From JAHIVB01 sp964574705 (GTDB taxonomy: Bacteria > Bacillota_I > Bacilli_A > Izemoplasmatales > Hujiaoplasmataceae), in NCBI GenBank assembly GCA_964574705.1, contig CAZNOO010000037.1, positions 1-8,937 of the forward strand: 8,937 nucleotides of DNA, given 5' to 3'. Within the stretch, counting starts at the first letter, position 1; each line of letters starts with the position of its first letter. Positions 1 through 5,066 of the stretch are shown here, piece after piece. The notes beneath the pieces are model-generated. The model was not told where the DNA came from, did no database searches, and saw only the letters and a program-made list of their open reading frames with translations. The translations under genes and the position numbers were made by a program.

Positions 1-531
1 TAAGGATTCTTTGACTTTGTCAATGAATAGAATTCCTTGTAAATGGTCATATTCATGTTGAAATACAATTCCAGGATAACTTGATAGTTTTAACAAGACT
101 TCGCTTGCTTCTCCGTTGTCCAAATCGATTAAGAAGGCTTTCGCTTTGATTCTTTGAGGACGTGGGACCAATCCATTCTTTTCTTCATCTACCGAGAGAC
201 ATCCTTCACCACCAGGCAAATAAGTTTTCTCTTCGGATTGAGATATGATTTTTGGATTGACAACGGCATAGGAATGAAGGTATTCTCCCAATTCGTCAGT
301 GGTGTGCATGCAAAACATTTTCTTTGACACTCCAATTTGCGGTGCAGCGATACCGACACTAGGACGAAGACCATATTTCTCAACCTTTTCGGGATCTTGA
401 GAATTTTTGACATATTCCATCATTTTTTTAATTGTTCTGAAGTCAACTTCTGTAAGCGGTAAGGTTACATCAACGGCTCTTTTTCTTAATATTGGGTTTC
501 CTTCTTGAATAATATCTTTCATTAACAACAT
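1..531 (-). CDS. def: Peptide deformylase, type II (C-terminus cut by window edge)
   Basis: This enzyme removes the formyl group from the N-terminal methionine of nascent proteins at the ribosome exit, using a bound metal ion. Reading the minus strand from the ATG at 531 gives 177 codons open to the window edge. The deformylase motifs appear in order: SVGIAAPQIG (residues 58-67), EGCLS (109-113) and QHEYDHLQG (158-166). The expected metal ligands are Cys111, His159 and His163, and Glu160 is the catalytic acid/base. The long N-terminal region and the EGCLSVDE context resemble type-II enzymes of Gram-positive bacteria. Only a short C-terminal tail should be missing. The start is supported by GGTGAT at 541-536, four bases upstream; a second Met at residue 4 is possible. 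One oddity is that the first Gly of motif 1 is Ser58. The gene is divergent from the debranching enzyme gene. Confidence 0.96.
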   Translation of the reverse strand, partial: MLLMKDIIQEGNPILRKRAVDVTLPLTEVDFRTIKKMMEYVKNSQDPEKVEKYGLRPSVGIAAPQIGVSKKMFCMHTTDELGEYLHSYAVVNPKIISQSEEKTYLPGGEGCLSVDEEKNGLVPRPQRIKAKAFLIDLDNGEASEVLLKLSSYPGIVFQHEYDHLQGILFIDKVKESL

Positions 532-547
532 AATTATCACCAGTTAT

Positions 548-577
548 ATTATATCATGTTTCTTTCGAAAGTTTCAA
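548..577 (-). promoter_or_regulatory. Promoter of def
   Basis: On the minus strand, TTGAAA (577-572) is followed after 18 bases by TATAAT (553-548). The -10 is preceded by TGA, giving an extended -10 (TGATATAAT). Transcription would begin near 541, so the leader is only about 10 bases and the ribosome binding site sits at its very 5' end. Confidence 0.75.
562..571. promoter_or_regulatory. Palindrome inside the def promoter spacer, possible operator
   Basis: CTTTCGAAAG is a perfect 10-bp palindrome lying between the -35 and -10 boxes of the def promoter and just upstream of the debranching-enzyme promoter. The position would suit a regulator acting on both genes. About nine 10-bp palindromes are expected by chance in a window this size, so only the position supports a role. 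Confidence 0.2.
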
Positions 578-594
578 ACAAAGCGTCTTGAATA

Positions 595-603
595 TGATAA
601 AAT
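595..603 (+). promoter_or_regulatory. Extended -10 upstream of the debranching enzyme gene
   Basis: TGATAAAAT (595-603) is an extended -10 element about 30 bases before the start codon at 633. I see no good -35 at 16-18 bases, so this would rely on the TG extension. The alternative -10 is TATGAT at 593-598. Confidence 0.45.
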
Positions 604-632
604 AGAGTCAGGTTAAAAGTGAGGAATTCTCT

Positions 633-2567
633 ATGAATGAAGCCAAAAAAACCTTGAAGAAATCTTTTCTTCCAGGACATGATGAATGGGTATTAAGTAA
701 TGGAATCGGTGGATATTCCAGTCTTTCTTCAACAGGAGAGTGTGAACGAAAACATCATGCTCTGTTGGTTGCCTCCAAGCTACCTCCGACAAATAGAATC
801 GTCTTGTTGCAAAACATTCGCGAAAGTGTAGAGGGGGTAAATATTATTGATTCATTGATTGAATTTTCAATGAACCGAATCCCTGAATATTGTTATCGTT
901 CAAAGATGTATTCCATCGTCAAGAAAGTCTCACCTCGATTTGGACACAACACCGTTGCAATCACTTATGAAATTGAAGCCTTTTCGAATTTCAAGTTCGA
1001 ATTGACGCCCCTATTTAATAACCGAACTCACTCTGATGTTTCTCACATTGAAAATTTGCTATTTTCAACTAAATTAGATAGTCACACGATTAAATTAACT
1101 TCTAAAGAAGAGATGGTTACTTACTTCAAATTTAGTGAAGGGTTGATTGAAACTAGAAAGCAATTGTATACCGATGCTTTGAAGTTTGTCAAAGACAACG
1201 CAACAGGTGATGACAGACTAGACTTTGCATATCAGCCTTATGATATCATTATTGAGTTTCACAAAGGTGAAAAGAAGACAATTGAACTTCTTTGCTCTGA
1301 CGAAGACTTGGGAGATCTCAAAGCACAAAACATTATGGAAGAGACCTTGAAAAGACAAAAAGGATTGATTGAACAAGCCTCTCTTTCTTCAAATGATTTG
1401 TTTTTCAATCGCTCAATTCAAAGATTGGTCGTTTCATCATCAGAATTTGTCGTTTACAGACAATCAACATCCGCTATGACGATCCTCGCAGGGTTCCCTT
1501 GGTTTACAGACTGGGGAAGAGACACGATGATTTCATTTGAAGGGTTACTATTGGTCACCAAGCGATTCAAGGAAGCTTTGGAAGTCTTAAAGTCCTTTGC
1601 AAAATATGAGAAGAATGGATTAATTCCAAATATGTTTCCGGACCAAGGATCAGATCCGCTCTATAATACAGTTGATGCTTCTTTATGGTACATCCATGCC
1701 ATCTATTTGTATTATAAATACACATCCGACCTTTCATCAATACAAGAATTGTTCTATCCGGTGATGGAGTCGATCATCAAACATTACAAATTAGGAACGG
1801 ACAATTTCATTTTTATGGACAAGGACAGCTTGATTCATGCAGGCTCTGGGCTGGATCAAGTGACTTGGATGGATGTTCGGATCAACGGAGAAGTTATTAC
1901 GCCTCGACACGGAAAACCAGTCGAAATCAATGCATTGTGGTACAATGCACTTCAAATCATGGATCATTTTGAATCTTTAAAACCATCTCAAAATATGGAA
2001 TATTCCAAACTAGCAAAACTTGTGAAAATGAGTTTCATTTCAAAATTTTGGAATCCATCTACTAACTGTCTTTATGATGTGATTGACCCCTTGGACTCTT
2101 CTATAAGACCGAATCAAATCTATGCCATCTCGTTGCCCTTCTCAATGCTTGAGAAATCACAATCAGAACAAATATTAAAAGTTGTAAAAGAGGAACTCGT
2201 GGATGTTTATGGAATCAGAACGCTTTCAATCAACGACCCTAGGTTCATCAAAGAATATTCTGGCGATATCATAAGCCGAGACCATGCTTACCATATGGGA
2301 ACCAGTTGGGGCTTTTTGATGGGAACATATCTATATGCAGTTCTTCATCTTCACAACTTCTCAAAACATGCAGTAGAGGAAGTAACGATAAAACTTCGCC
2401 AAGTCTTAAATACACTTGATGAAGGATGCATCAACAGCATAGCCGAAGTGTTTGACGGATTCGAAGGATATGGGTCGAAAGGCTGTTACGCACAAGCCTG
2501 GTCCGTCGCTGAAATCTTGAGAGTTTTGGCTGAACTTTCTAAGGAGGAATCACATGAGAATCGATAA
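633..2567 (+). CDS. Glycogen debranching enzyme (amylo-alpha-1,6-glucosidase, GH133-like)
   Basis: The predicted role is hydrolysis of alpha-1,6 branch points in glycogen or related glucans in the cytoplasm. The N-terminal domain opens with WVLSNGIGGYSS (19-30) and RKHHALLVA (39-47), the usual start of bacterial debranching enzymes. The C-terminal (alpha/alpha)6-barrel carries AGFPWFTDWGRDTM (286-299), NGLIPN (328-333), DPLYNTVDASLW (341-352), TWMD (411-414), HMGTSWG (554-560) and GCYAQAWSVAEILR (617-630). Asp414 in TWMD and Glu605 in IAEVFDG are the likely catalytic acid and base, inferred by position. At 644 residues it is a typical length and looks intact. GTGAGG at 619-624 sits eight bases before the ATG. 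The last 14 bases overlap rsuA. No other glycogen gene is in the window, so the natural substrate (own glycogen or imported glucan) is open. Confidence 0.9.
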   Translation: MNEAKKTLKKSFLPGHDEWVLSNGIGGYSSLSSTGECERKHHALLVASKLPPTNRIVLLQNIRESVEGVNIIDSLIEFSMNRIPEYCYRSKMYSIVKKVSPRFGHNTVAITYEIEAFSNFKFELTPLFNNRTHSDVSHIENLLFSTKLDSHTIKLTSKEEMVTYFKFSEGLIETRKQLYTDALKFVKDNATGDDRLDFAYQPYDIIIEFHKGEKKTIELLCSDEDLGDLKAQNIMEETLKRQKGLIEQASLSSNDLFFNRSIQRLVVSSSEFVVYRQSTSAMTILAGFPWFTDWGRDTMISFEGLLLVTKRFKEALEVLKSFAKYEKNGLIPNMFPDQGSDPLYNTVDASLWYIHAIYLYYKYTSDLSSIQELFYPVMESIIKHYKLGTDNFIFMDKDSLIHAGSGLDQVTWMDVRINGEVITPRHGKPVEINALWYNALQIMDHFESLKPSQNMEYSKLAKLVKMSFISKFWNPSTNCLYDVIDPLDSSIRPNQIYAISLPFSMLEKSQSEQILKVVKEELVDVYGIRTLSINDPRFIKEYSGDIISRDHAYHMGTSWGFLMGTYLYAVLHLHNFSKHAVEEVTIKLRQVLNTLDEGCINSIAEVFDGFEGYGSKGCYAQAWSVAEILRVLAELSKEESHENR

Positions 2568-3264
2568 ATTTCTATCGAATTTAAAATTTGGCACAAGAAA
2601 AGAAGTCAAAGAATTCATCAAGAAAGGGCGCGTCTTGGTGAACGGAATCCCGGTCACAGACGCTTCTGAAAACATTTTTCCACATAAAGACGAAGTGTCT
2701 TTTGACAAAGAAATCGTTTATTACAAGGACCCAATCACTTTAATGATGAATAAACCTGCAGGTGTCGTTTCTGCTAATTCAGACTTAATTGATACAACCG
2801 TCATCGATTTATTGCCCGAAAAATATCAAAGGTTCGACTTCAAAATATCAGGAAGACTTGATAAGGATACGGAAGGACTATTGATACTTACAACAGATGG
2901 TGCATTGATGCATCAAATCATCAGCCCAAACAATGAAGTGTATAAATCTTACTTTGTGAAATGTAGCAGCCCGATTATTTCACTCAAAAAACTGGAAGAG
3001 GGCATTCAAATCAATGATGGAAAAGAACAACCCTATATGACAAAACCAGCAATCTATGAGCAAATCGACGAGACCACTTGCATTCTAAAAATCTCAGAAG
3101 GTAAATTTCATCAGGTCAAACGGATGTTTGAAGCCATTTCTTTGGAAGTTGTCTATCTCAAACGAGTTCAAATAGGCGGGTTGCCTCTCGATTCAGCCCT
3201 TTATCCGGGTGAAGTCAAAGAACTGTCACAGAAAGATATCCTAAAATTATTTGAAGGAATATGA
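2554..3264 (+). CDS. rsuA: rRNA pseudouridine synthase, RsuA/RluB family (probably 16S U516)
   Basis: It isomerises a specific uridine in rRNA to pseudouridine. An N-terminal S4 RNA-binding domain (about 1-50) starts MRIDKFLSN and includes TRKEVKEFIKKGRVLVNG. The catalytic domain carries LMMNKPAGVVSA (63-74) and GRLDKDTEGLLILTTDG (100-116), with catalytic Asp103. It also has EGKFHQVKRMFEA (182-194), characteristic of the RsuA/RluB/RluE/RluF group. The 236-residue length fits RsuA better than the longer RluB, so U516 of 16S rRNA is the likeliest target, though this is not proven. AAGGAGG at 2541-2547 sits six bases before the ATG, which lies inside the end of the debranching gene, so the two are co-transcribed. 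Its TGA stop is the TG of the ylbF promoter. Confidence 0.92.
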   Translation: MRIDKFLSNLKFGTRKEVKEFIKKGRVLVNGIPVTDASENIFPHKDEVSFDKEIVYYKDPITLMMNKPAGVVSANSDLIDTTVIDLLPEKYQRFDFKISGRLDKDTEGLLILTTDGALMHQIISPNNEVYKSYFVKCSSPIISLKKLEEGIQINDGKEQPYMTKPAIYEQIDETTCILKISEGKFHQVKRMFEAISLEVVYLKRVQIGGLPLDSALYPGEVKELSQKDILKLFEGI

Positions 3265-3270
3265 TATAAT
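3262..3270 (+). promoter_or_regulatory. Extended -10 promoter of ylbF-ylbG
   Basis: TGATATAAT is a perfect extended -10, and its first three bases are the TGA stop codon of rsuA. No clear -35 is visible 16-18 bases upstream. Initiation near 3277 would leave a leader of about 10 bases. Confidence 0.6.
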
Positions 3271-3276
3271 AGAACT

Positions 3277-3282
3277 AGGTGA
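3277..3282 (+). promoter_or_regulatory. Ribosome binding site that fixes the ylbF start
   Basis: AGGTGA followed by T matches the 3' half of the AAGGAGGTGAT Shine-Dalgarno consensus and lies four bases before ATG 3287. An in-frame TTG at 3251 lies inside rsuA, upstream of the promoter, and has no such site. Confidence 0.7.
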
Positions 3283-3286
3283 TTTT

Positions 3287-3664
3287 ATGTATGAAACAGA
3301 TTTGATTCTCGACGCTTTTGAAATATCAGACGAGTTGAAGCAGTCTCCAATGTTTCAGGATGTTCTGAAGTCAATAGATCGTCTTTTAAAACAGGATGAG
3401 ACGCACTCCTTGATTGACAATTTCAATAGAGAAAAAGCCAAATACGATGAAGCGCTTCCTCATAAGAATTATCATCGGGATTTCAAAGCGATTTCACAGA
3501 GATTCATTGAAGCAAAAACAGTTCTTTACACTCATAAAGATTACATCGATTATCAACAGAAACTTCAAGCATTCAATCAAACACTTGAAGCATTCTCAAA
3601 TAATCTAAATGAGATTTTAAAAAGTTGCTACATCGATACACTGCATTCCTGCAAGAAAGTGTGA
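3287..3664 (+). CDS. ylbF: YlbF-family protein (RNase Y complex / Com_YlbF)
   Basis: YlbF (RicF) proteins in Bacillus work with YmcA and YaaT to steer RNase Y cleavage of mRNAs, and influence competence, sporulation and biofilm formation. This 125-residue protein is predicted to be almost entirely helical. It aligns with the family core through LIDNFNREKAKYDE (42-55), YHRDFKAISQRFIEAK (62-77) and the helix LQAFNQTLEAFSNNLNEIL (93-111). It lacks the long Cys/Gly-rich tail I recall for Bacillus YlbF, but keeps two cysteines near the end (Cys114, Cys122). Related cysteines bind iron-sulfur clusters in the Bacillus complex; whether these do is inference. ylbG follows after four bases, the same pairing as in Bacillus subtilis. 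The YmcA and YaaT partners are not in the window. Confidence 0.85.
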   Translation: MYETDLILDAFEISDELKQSPMFQDVLKSIDRLLKQDETHSLIDNFNREKAKYDEALPHKNYHRDFKAISQRFIEAKTVLYTHKDYIDYQQKLQAFNQTLEAFSNNLNEILKSCYIDTLHSCKKV

Positions 3665-3668
3665 ACAC

Positions 3669-3899
3669 ATGGTTAAAAGAAAAGGATTTATCATCTACTT
3701 TAAAAGCAAAAAAATATTGAAAGACATCAAGAAATTCCACGTGAATATCACTTATGTCAACGACAAAGGAAACTATGCCGTAGGTTTTGTCGACGATCCA
3801 TATTATGAGAGTACGAAGGCTAGATTGCTTCAAAATAAAGCAATCAAAAAAGTCGAAGAATCGCTGATTGACATGGATCATTTAGAGTTCGAAGAATAA
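3669..3899 (+). CDS. ylbG: YlbG-family protein (DUF2129)
   Basis: A small cytoplasmic protein of 76 residues with no established biochemical activity. The family pattern is visible: KGFIIYFKSKKILKDIKKF (5-23), a strand with ITYVNDKGNYAVGFVD (27-42), then a helix ending KAIKKVEESL (57-66) and a final LEFEE. This is the RG-hydrophobic start, KKVEPS-like motif and LEFE ending of YlbG. It lies four bases after the ylbF stop with only a weak purine-rich site (around AAGAAAG), so it is probably translated by coupling to ylbF. The adjacency to ylbF is conserved in Bacillus and suggests a shared task, but that is inference. An intrinsic terminator starts seven bases after its stop. Confidence 0.85.
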   Translation: MVKRKGFIIYFKSKKILKDIKKFHVNITYVNDKGNYAVGFVDDPYYESTKARLLQNKAIKKVEESLIDMDHLEFEE

Positions 3900-3905
3900 A
3901 TATTC

Positions 3906-3945
3906 AACTGTCAAGAAAAAAACATTGACAGTTCTTTGTTTTTTT
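3906..3945 (+). terminator. Intrinsic terminator of ylbF-ylbG
   Basis: AACTGTCAA (3906-3914) and TTGACAGTT (3925-3933) form a perfect 9-bp stem with a 10-base A-rich loop. The tail CTTTGTTTTTTT follows (3934-3945). The right arm is also the -35 box of the rpsP promoter. Confidence 0.8.
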
Positions 3946-3953
3946 GATACAAT
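3925..3953 (+). promoter_or_regulatory. Strong promoter of rpsP-khpA-tudS
   Basis: TTGACA (3925-3930), a 17-base spacer, then TACAAT (3948-3953). TG at 3945-3946 gives an extended -10. Transcription would start near 3960, leaving a leader of about 28 bases. The -35 and spacer overlap the preceding terminator stem and U-tract. Confidence 0.85.
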
Positions 3954-3973
3954 ATTCACGATTTTTGATAAAC

Positions 3974-3979
3974 AGGAGG
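3974..3979 (+). promoter_or_regulatory. Ribosome binding site fixing the rpsP start
   Basis: AGGAGG lies eight bases before ATG 3988. It rules out the longer in-frame reading from TTG 3925, which would begin inside the promoter. Confidence 0.85.
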
Positions 3980-3987
3980 AAACGAAC

Positions 3988-4257
3988 ATGGTGAAAATTA
4001 GACTTCAACGATTTGGAACAACAAAACGCCCATTCTATCGCATTGTAGCTGCAGAGGCTAAAAAAGCGAGAGACGGAAAATACTTGGAAATCATCGGCCA
4101 ATATGATCCAACCAAAGAACCGGCATTTGTCCAAATCAACTCTGAATTAGCATTGAAATGGCTAGGCAACGGTGCTCAACCAACCGATACAGTTAAAAAC
4201 CTATTCACTAAAGCTGGCGTAAACGCGGCTTTCCTTGCATCAAAGAAATCGAAGTAA
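3988..4257 (+). CDS. rpsP: 30S ribosomal protein S16
   Basis: S16 binds 16S rRNA early in assembly of the 30S body. The 89-residue product begins MVKIRLQRFGTTKRPFYRIV and continues with AAEAKKARDGKYLEIIGQYDP (21-41), both diagnostic of S16. It then has ELALKWLGNGAQPTDTVKNL (53-72), the usual helix and PTDTV turn. Length is normal and the C-terminus is a short basic tail. It heads a unit with khpA (13-base gap) and a DUF523 gene. In most Bacillota rpsP-khpA continues into rimM-trmD-rplS; here it does not. Confidence 0.98.
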   Translation: MVKIRLQRFGTTKRPFYRIVAAEAKKARDGKYLEIIGQYDPTKEPAFVQINSELALKWLGNGAQPTDTVKNLFTKAGVNAAFLASKKSK

Positions 4258-4270
4258 GGATCCCCTTTAT

Positions 4271-4522
4271 ATGGCAGTTAATTTTGAAAAGTTAGTTCTC
4301 GACTTGGTTACGCCGCTTGTAATCCACCCCGAAGATTTATTGGTGAAGAAATTTTCGGAAGATGAAGCTTCCATTACGATTCAAGTGCTTGTTAACAAAG
4401 AAGATTTAGGTCGCGTCATCGGAAAAGGTGGCAAGATTGCGAACGCAATCAGAACGATATCTTACGCAGCAGCATCCAGAATTGGCAAACGAATTAATAT
4501 TGACATTGACTCGTTTGAGTAA
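4271..4522 (+). CDS. khpA: KhpA, KH-domain RNA-binding protein
   Basis: KhpA is a small single-KH-domain RNA chaperone that, in Gram-positive bacteria, partners KhpB and affects cell division and mRNA fate. The 83-residue product has the KH core with the loop GKGG (51-54) in LGRVIGKGGKIANAIRTI (46-63), where the Lys/Gly residues contact RNA backbone. The N-terminus MAVNFEKLVLDLVTPLVIHPE is typical (usually LVEFIVKPLVDHPE). ATG 4271 is chosen over an upstream in-frame TTG at 4235 that lies inside rpsP. AAGGA at 4256-4260 is 10 bases upstream and overlaps the rpsP stop. KhpB is not in the window. Confidence 0.94.
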   Translation: MAVNFEKLVLDLVTPLVIHPEDLLVKKFSEDEASITIQVLVNKEDLGRVIGKGGKIANAIRTISYAAASRIGKRINIDIDSFE

Positions 4523-4540
4523 AATGTAAAGAGGGGTACT

Positions 4541-4978
4541 ATGGAACAAGTAATTGCGGTCAGTGCCTGCTTGCTCGGGTTTCACTGCAGATATGATGGT
4601 GCATCCAATATGGATGTCAACCTGATTAAAAAACTAAAAGGAAAAAGAGTCATTCCGATTTGTCCAGAACAACTCGGAGGCTTATCGACGCCTCGCATCC
4701 CTTCTGAAATCATGGAAGACGGAGAAACCGTCTATGACAAAGAAGGACACGATGTCACGGCCTATTTCGAACGCGGAAAAAAAGCGACGCTTGTCATTCT
4801 TCAAAGCGAAGGATGCAAACACGCTATTTTAAAGGACGGCTCTCCGTCCTGCGGGTACAAAACCATTCATGATGGTAGTTTTACCGGCAAACTCATTCCT
4901 GGCGAAGGCATTACTTGTAAGTATCTCAAAGCAAATGGAATTTCTATCATTGATGTTACAGAAGAAGGAGAGCTGTAG
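4541..4978 (+). CDS. DUF523 protein, TudS-like (thiouracil desulfidase family)
   Basis: The 145-residue product is a stand-alone DUF523 domain. Members characterised as TudS use an oxygen-sensitive [4Fe-4S] cluster held by three cysteines to remove sulfur from thiouracils. A DUF523-DUF1722 fusion, RudS, acts on 4-thiouridine in tRNA. The motifs are SACLLG (8-13), CRYDGAS (16-22), CPEQLGGLSTPRIPSE (41-56), LKDGSPSCGY (97-106), and DGSFTG (111-116) with GEGIT (121-125). Cys10, Cys41 and Cys104 are the likely cluster ligands. Cys16, Cys92 and Cys126 are additional. No DUF1722 part is present, so free thiouracil-type bases or a related compound are likelier substrates than tRNA; this is inference. 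GAGGGG (4531-4536) precedes the ATG. It is third in the rpsP-khpA unit, and its stop lies in the loop of the terminator hairpin. Confidence 0.85.
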   Translation: MEQVIAVSACLLGFHCRYDGASNMDVNLIKKLKGKRVIPICPEQLGGLSTPRIPSEIMEDGETVYDKEGHDVTAYFERGKKATLVILQSEGCKHAILKDGSPSCGYKTIHDGSFTGKLIPGEGITCKYLKANGISIIDVTEEGEL

Positions 4979-4993
4979 TGCTCCCTTTTTTTT
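4967..4993 (+). terminator. Terminator of the rpsP-khpA-tudS unit
   Basis: GAGC (4970-4973) pairs with GCTC (4980-4983). The stem extends past one A-C mismatch to a G-C and a G-T pair, followed by eight T residues (4986-4993). The loop holds the TAG stop codon. The stem is short, so termination may be incomplete. Confidence 0.6.
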
Positions 4994-5027
4994 GTGACAA
5001 AATTCTCCTCAAAAATCACAAAAATTA

Positions 5028-5036
5028 TGTTATAAT
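5028..5036 (+). promoter_or_regulatory. Extended -10 promoter of the DEAD-box helicase gene
   Basis: TGTTATAAT is an extended -10 with a consensus hexamer. No convincing -35 lies at 16-18 bases upstream. Initiation near 5043 gives a leader of about 24 bases. Confidence 0.65.
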
Positions 5037-5066
5037 AACTTGTCAGTATGGCAGAAAGAAGAAACT

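Noticed and set aside
189..413. Open reading frame of 74 codons on the minus strand
   Set aside because: It overlaps def in another frame; the def frame has all deformylase motifs and this one has no recognisable features or ribosome binding site.
3251..3286. Upstream TTG start for ylbF
   Set aside because: It lies inside rsuA and before the predicted transcription start, while ATG 3287 has AGGTGA four bases upstream.
3414..3608. Plus-strand frame inside ylbF
   Set aside because: A shadow in another frame of a protein that matches the YlbF family across its length.
3573..3881. Minus-strand reading frame opposite ylbF/ylbG
   Set aside because: A Phe/Asp-rich shadow of the ylbG coding strand, with no family resemblance.
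3925..3987. Longer S16 reading from TTG 3925
   Set aside because: The extra residues translate the promoter and terminator; S16 proteins begin MVKIRL as at 3988.
4992..4997. TTGTGA as a -35 for the helicase promoter
   Set aside because: It is 33 bases from TATAAT, far outside the 16-18 base range.
5040..5066. TTG start for the DEAD-box helicase
   Set aside because: It lies before the predicted transcription start near 5043; ATG 5067 is the better start despite a weak ribosome binding site.
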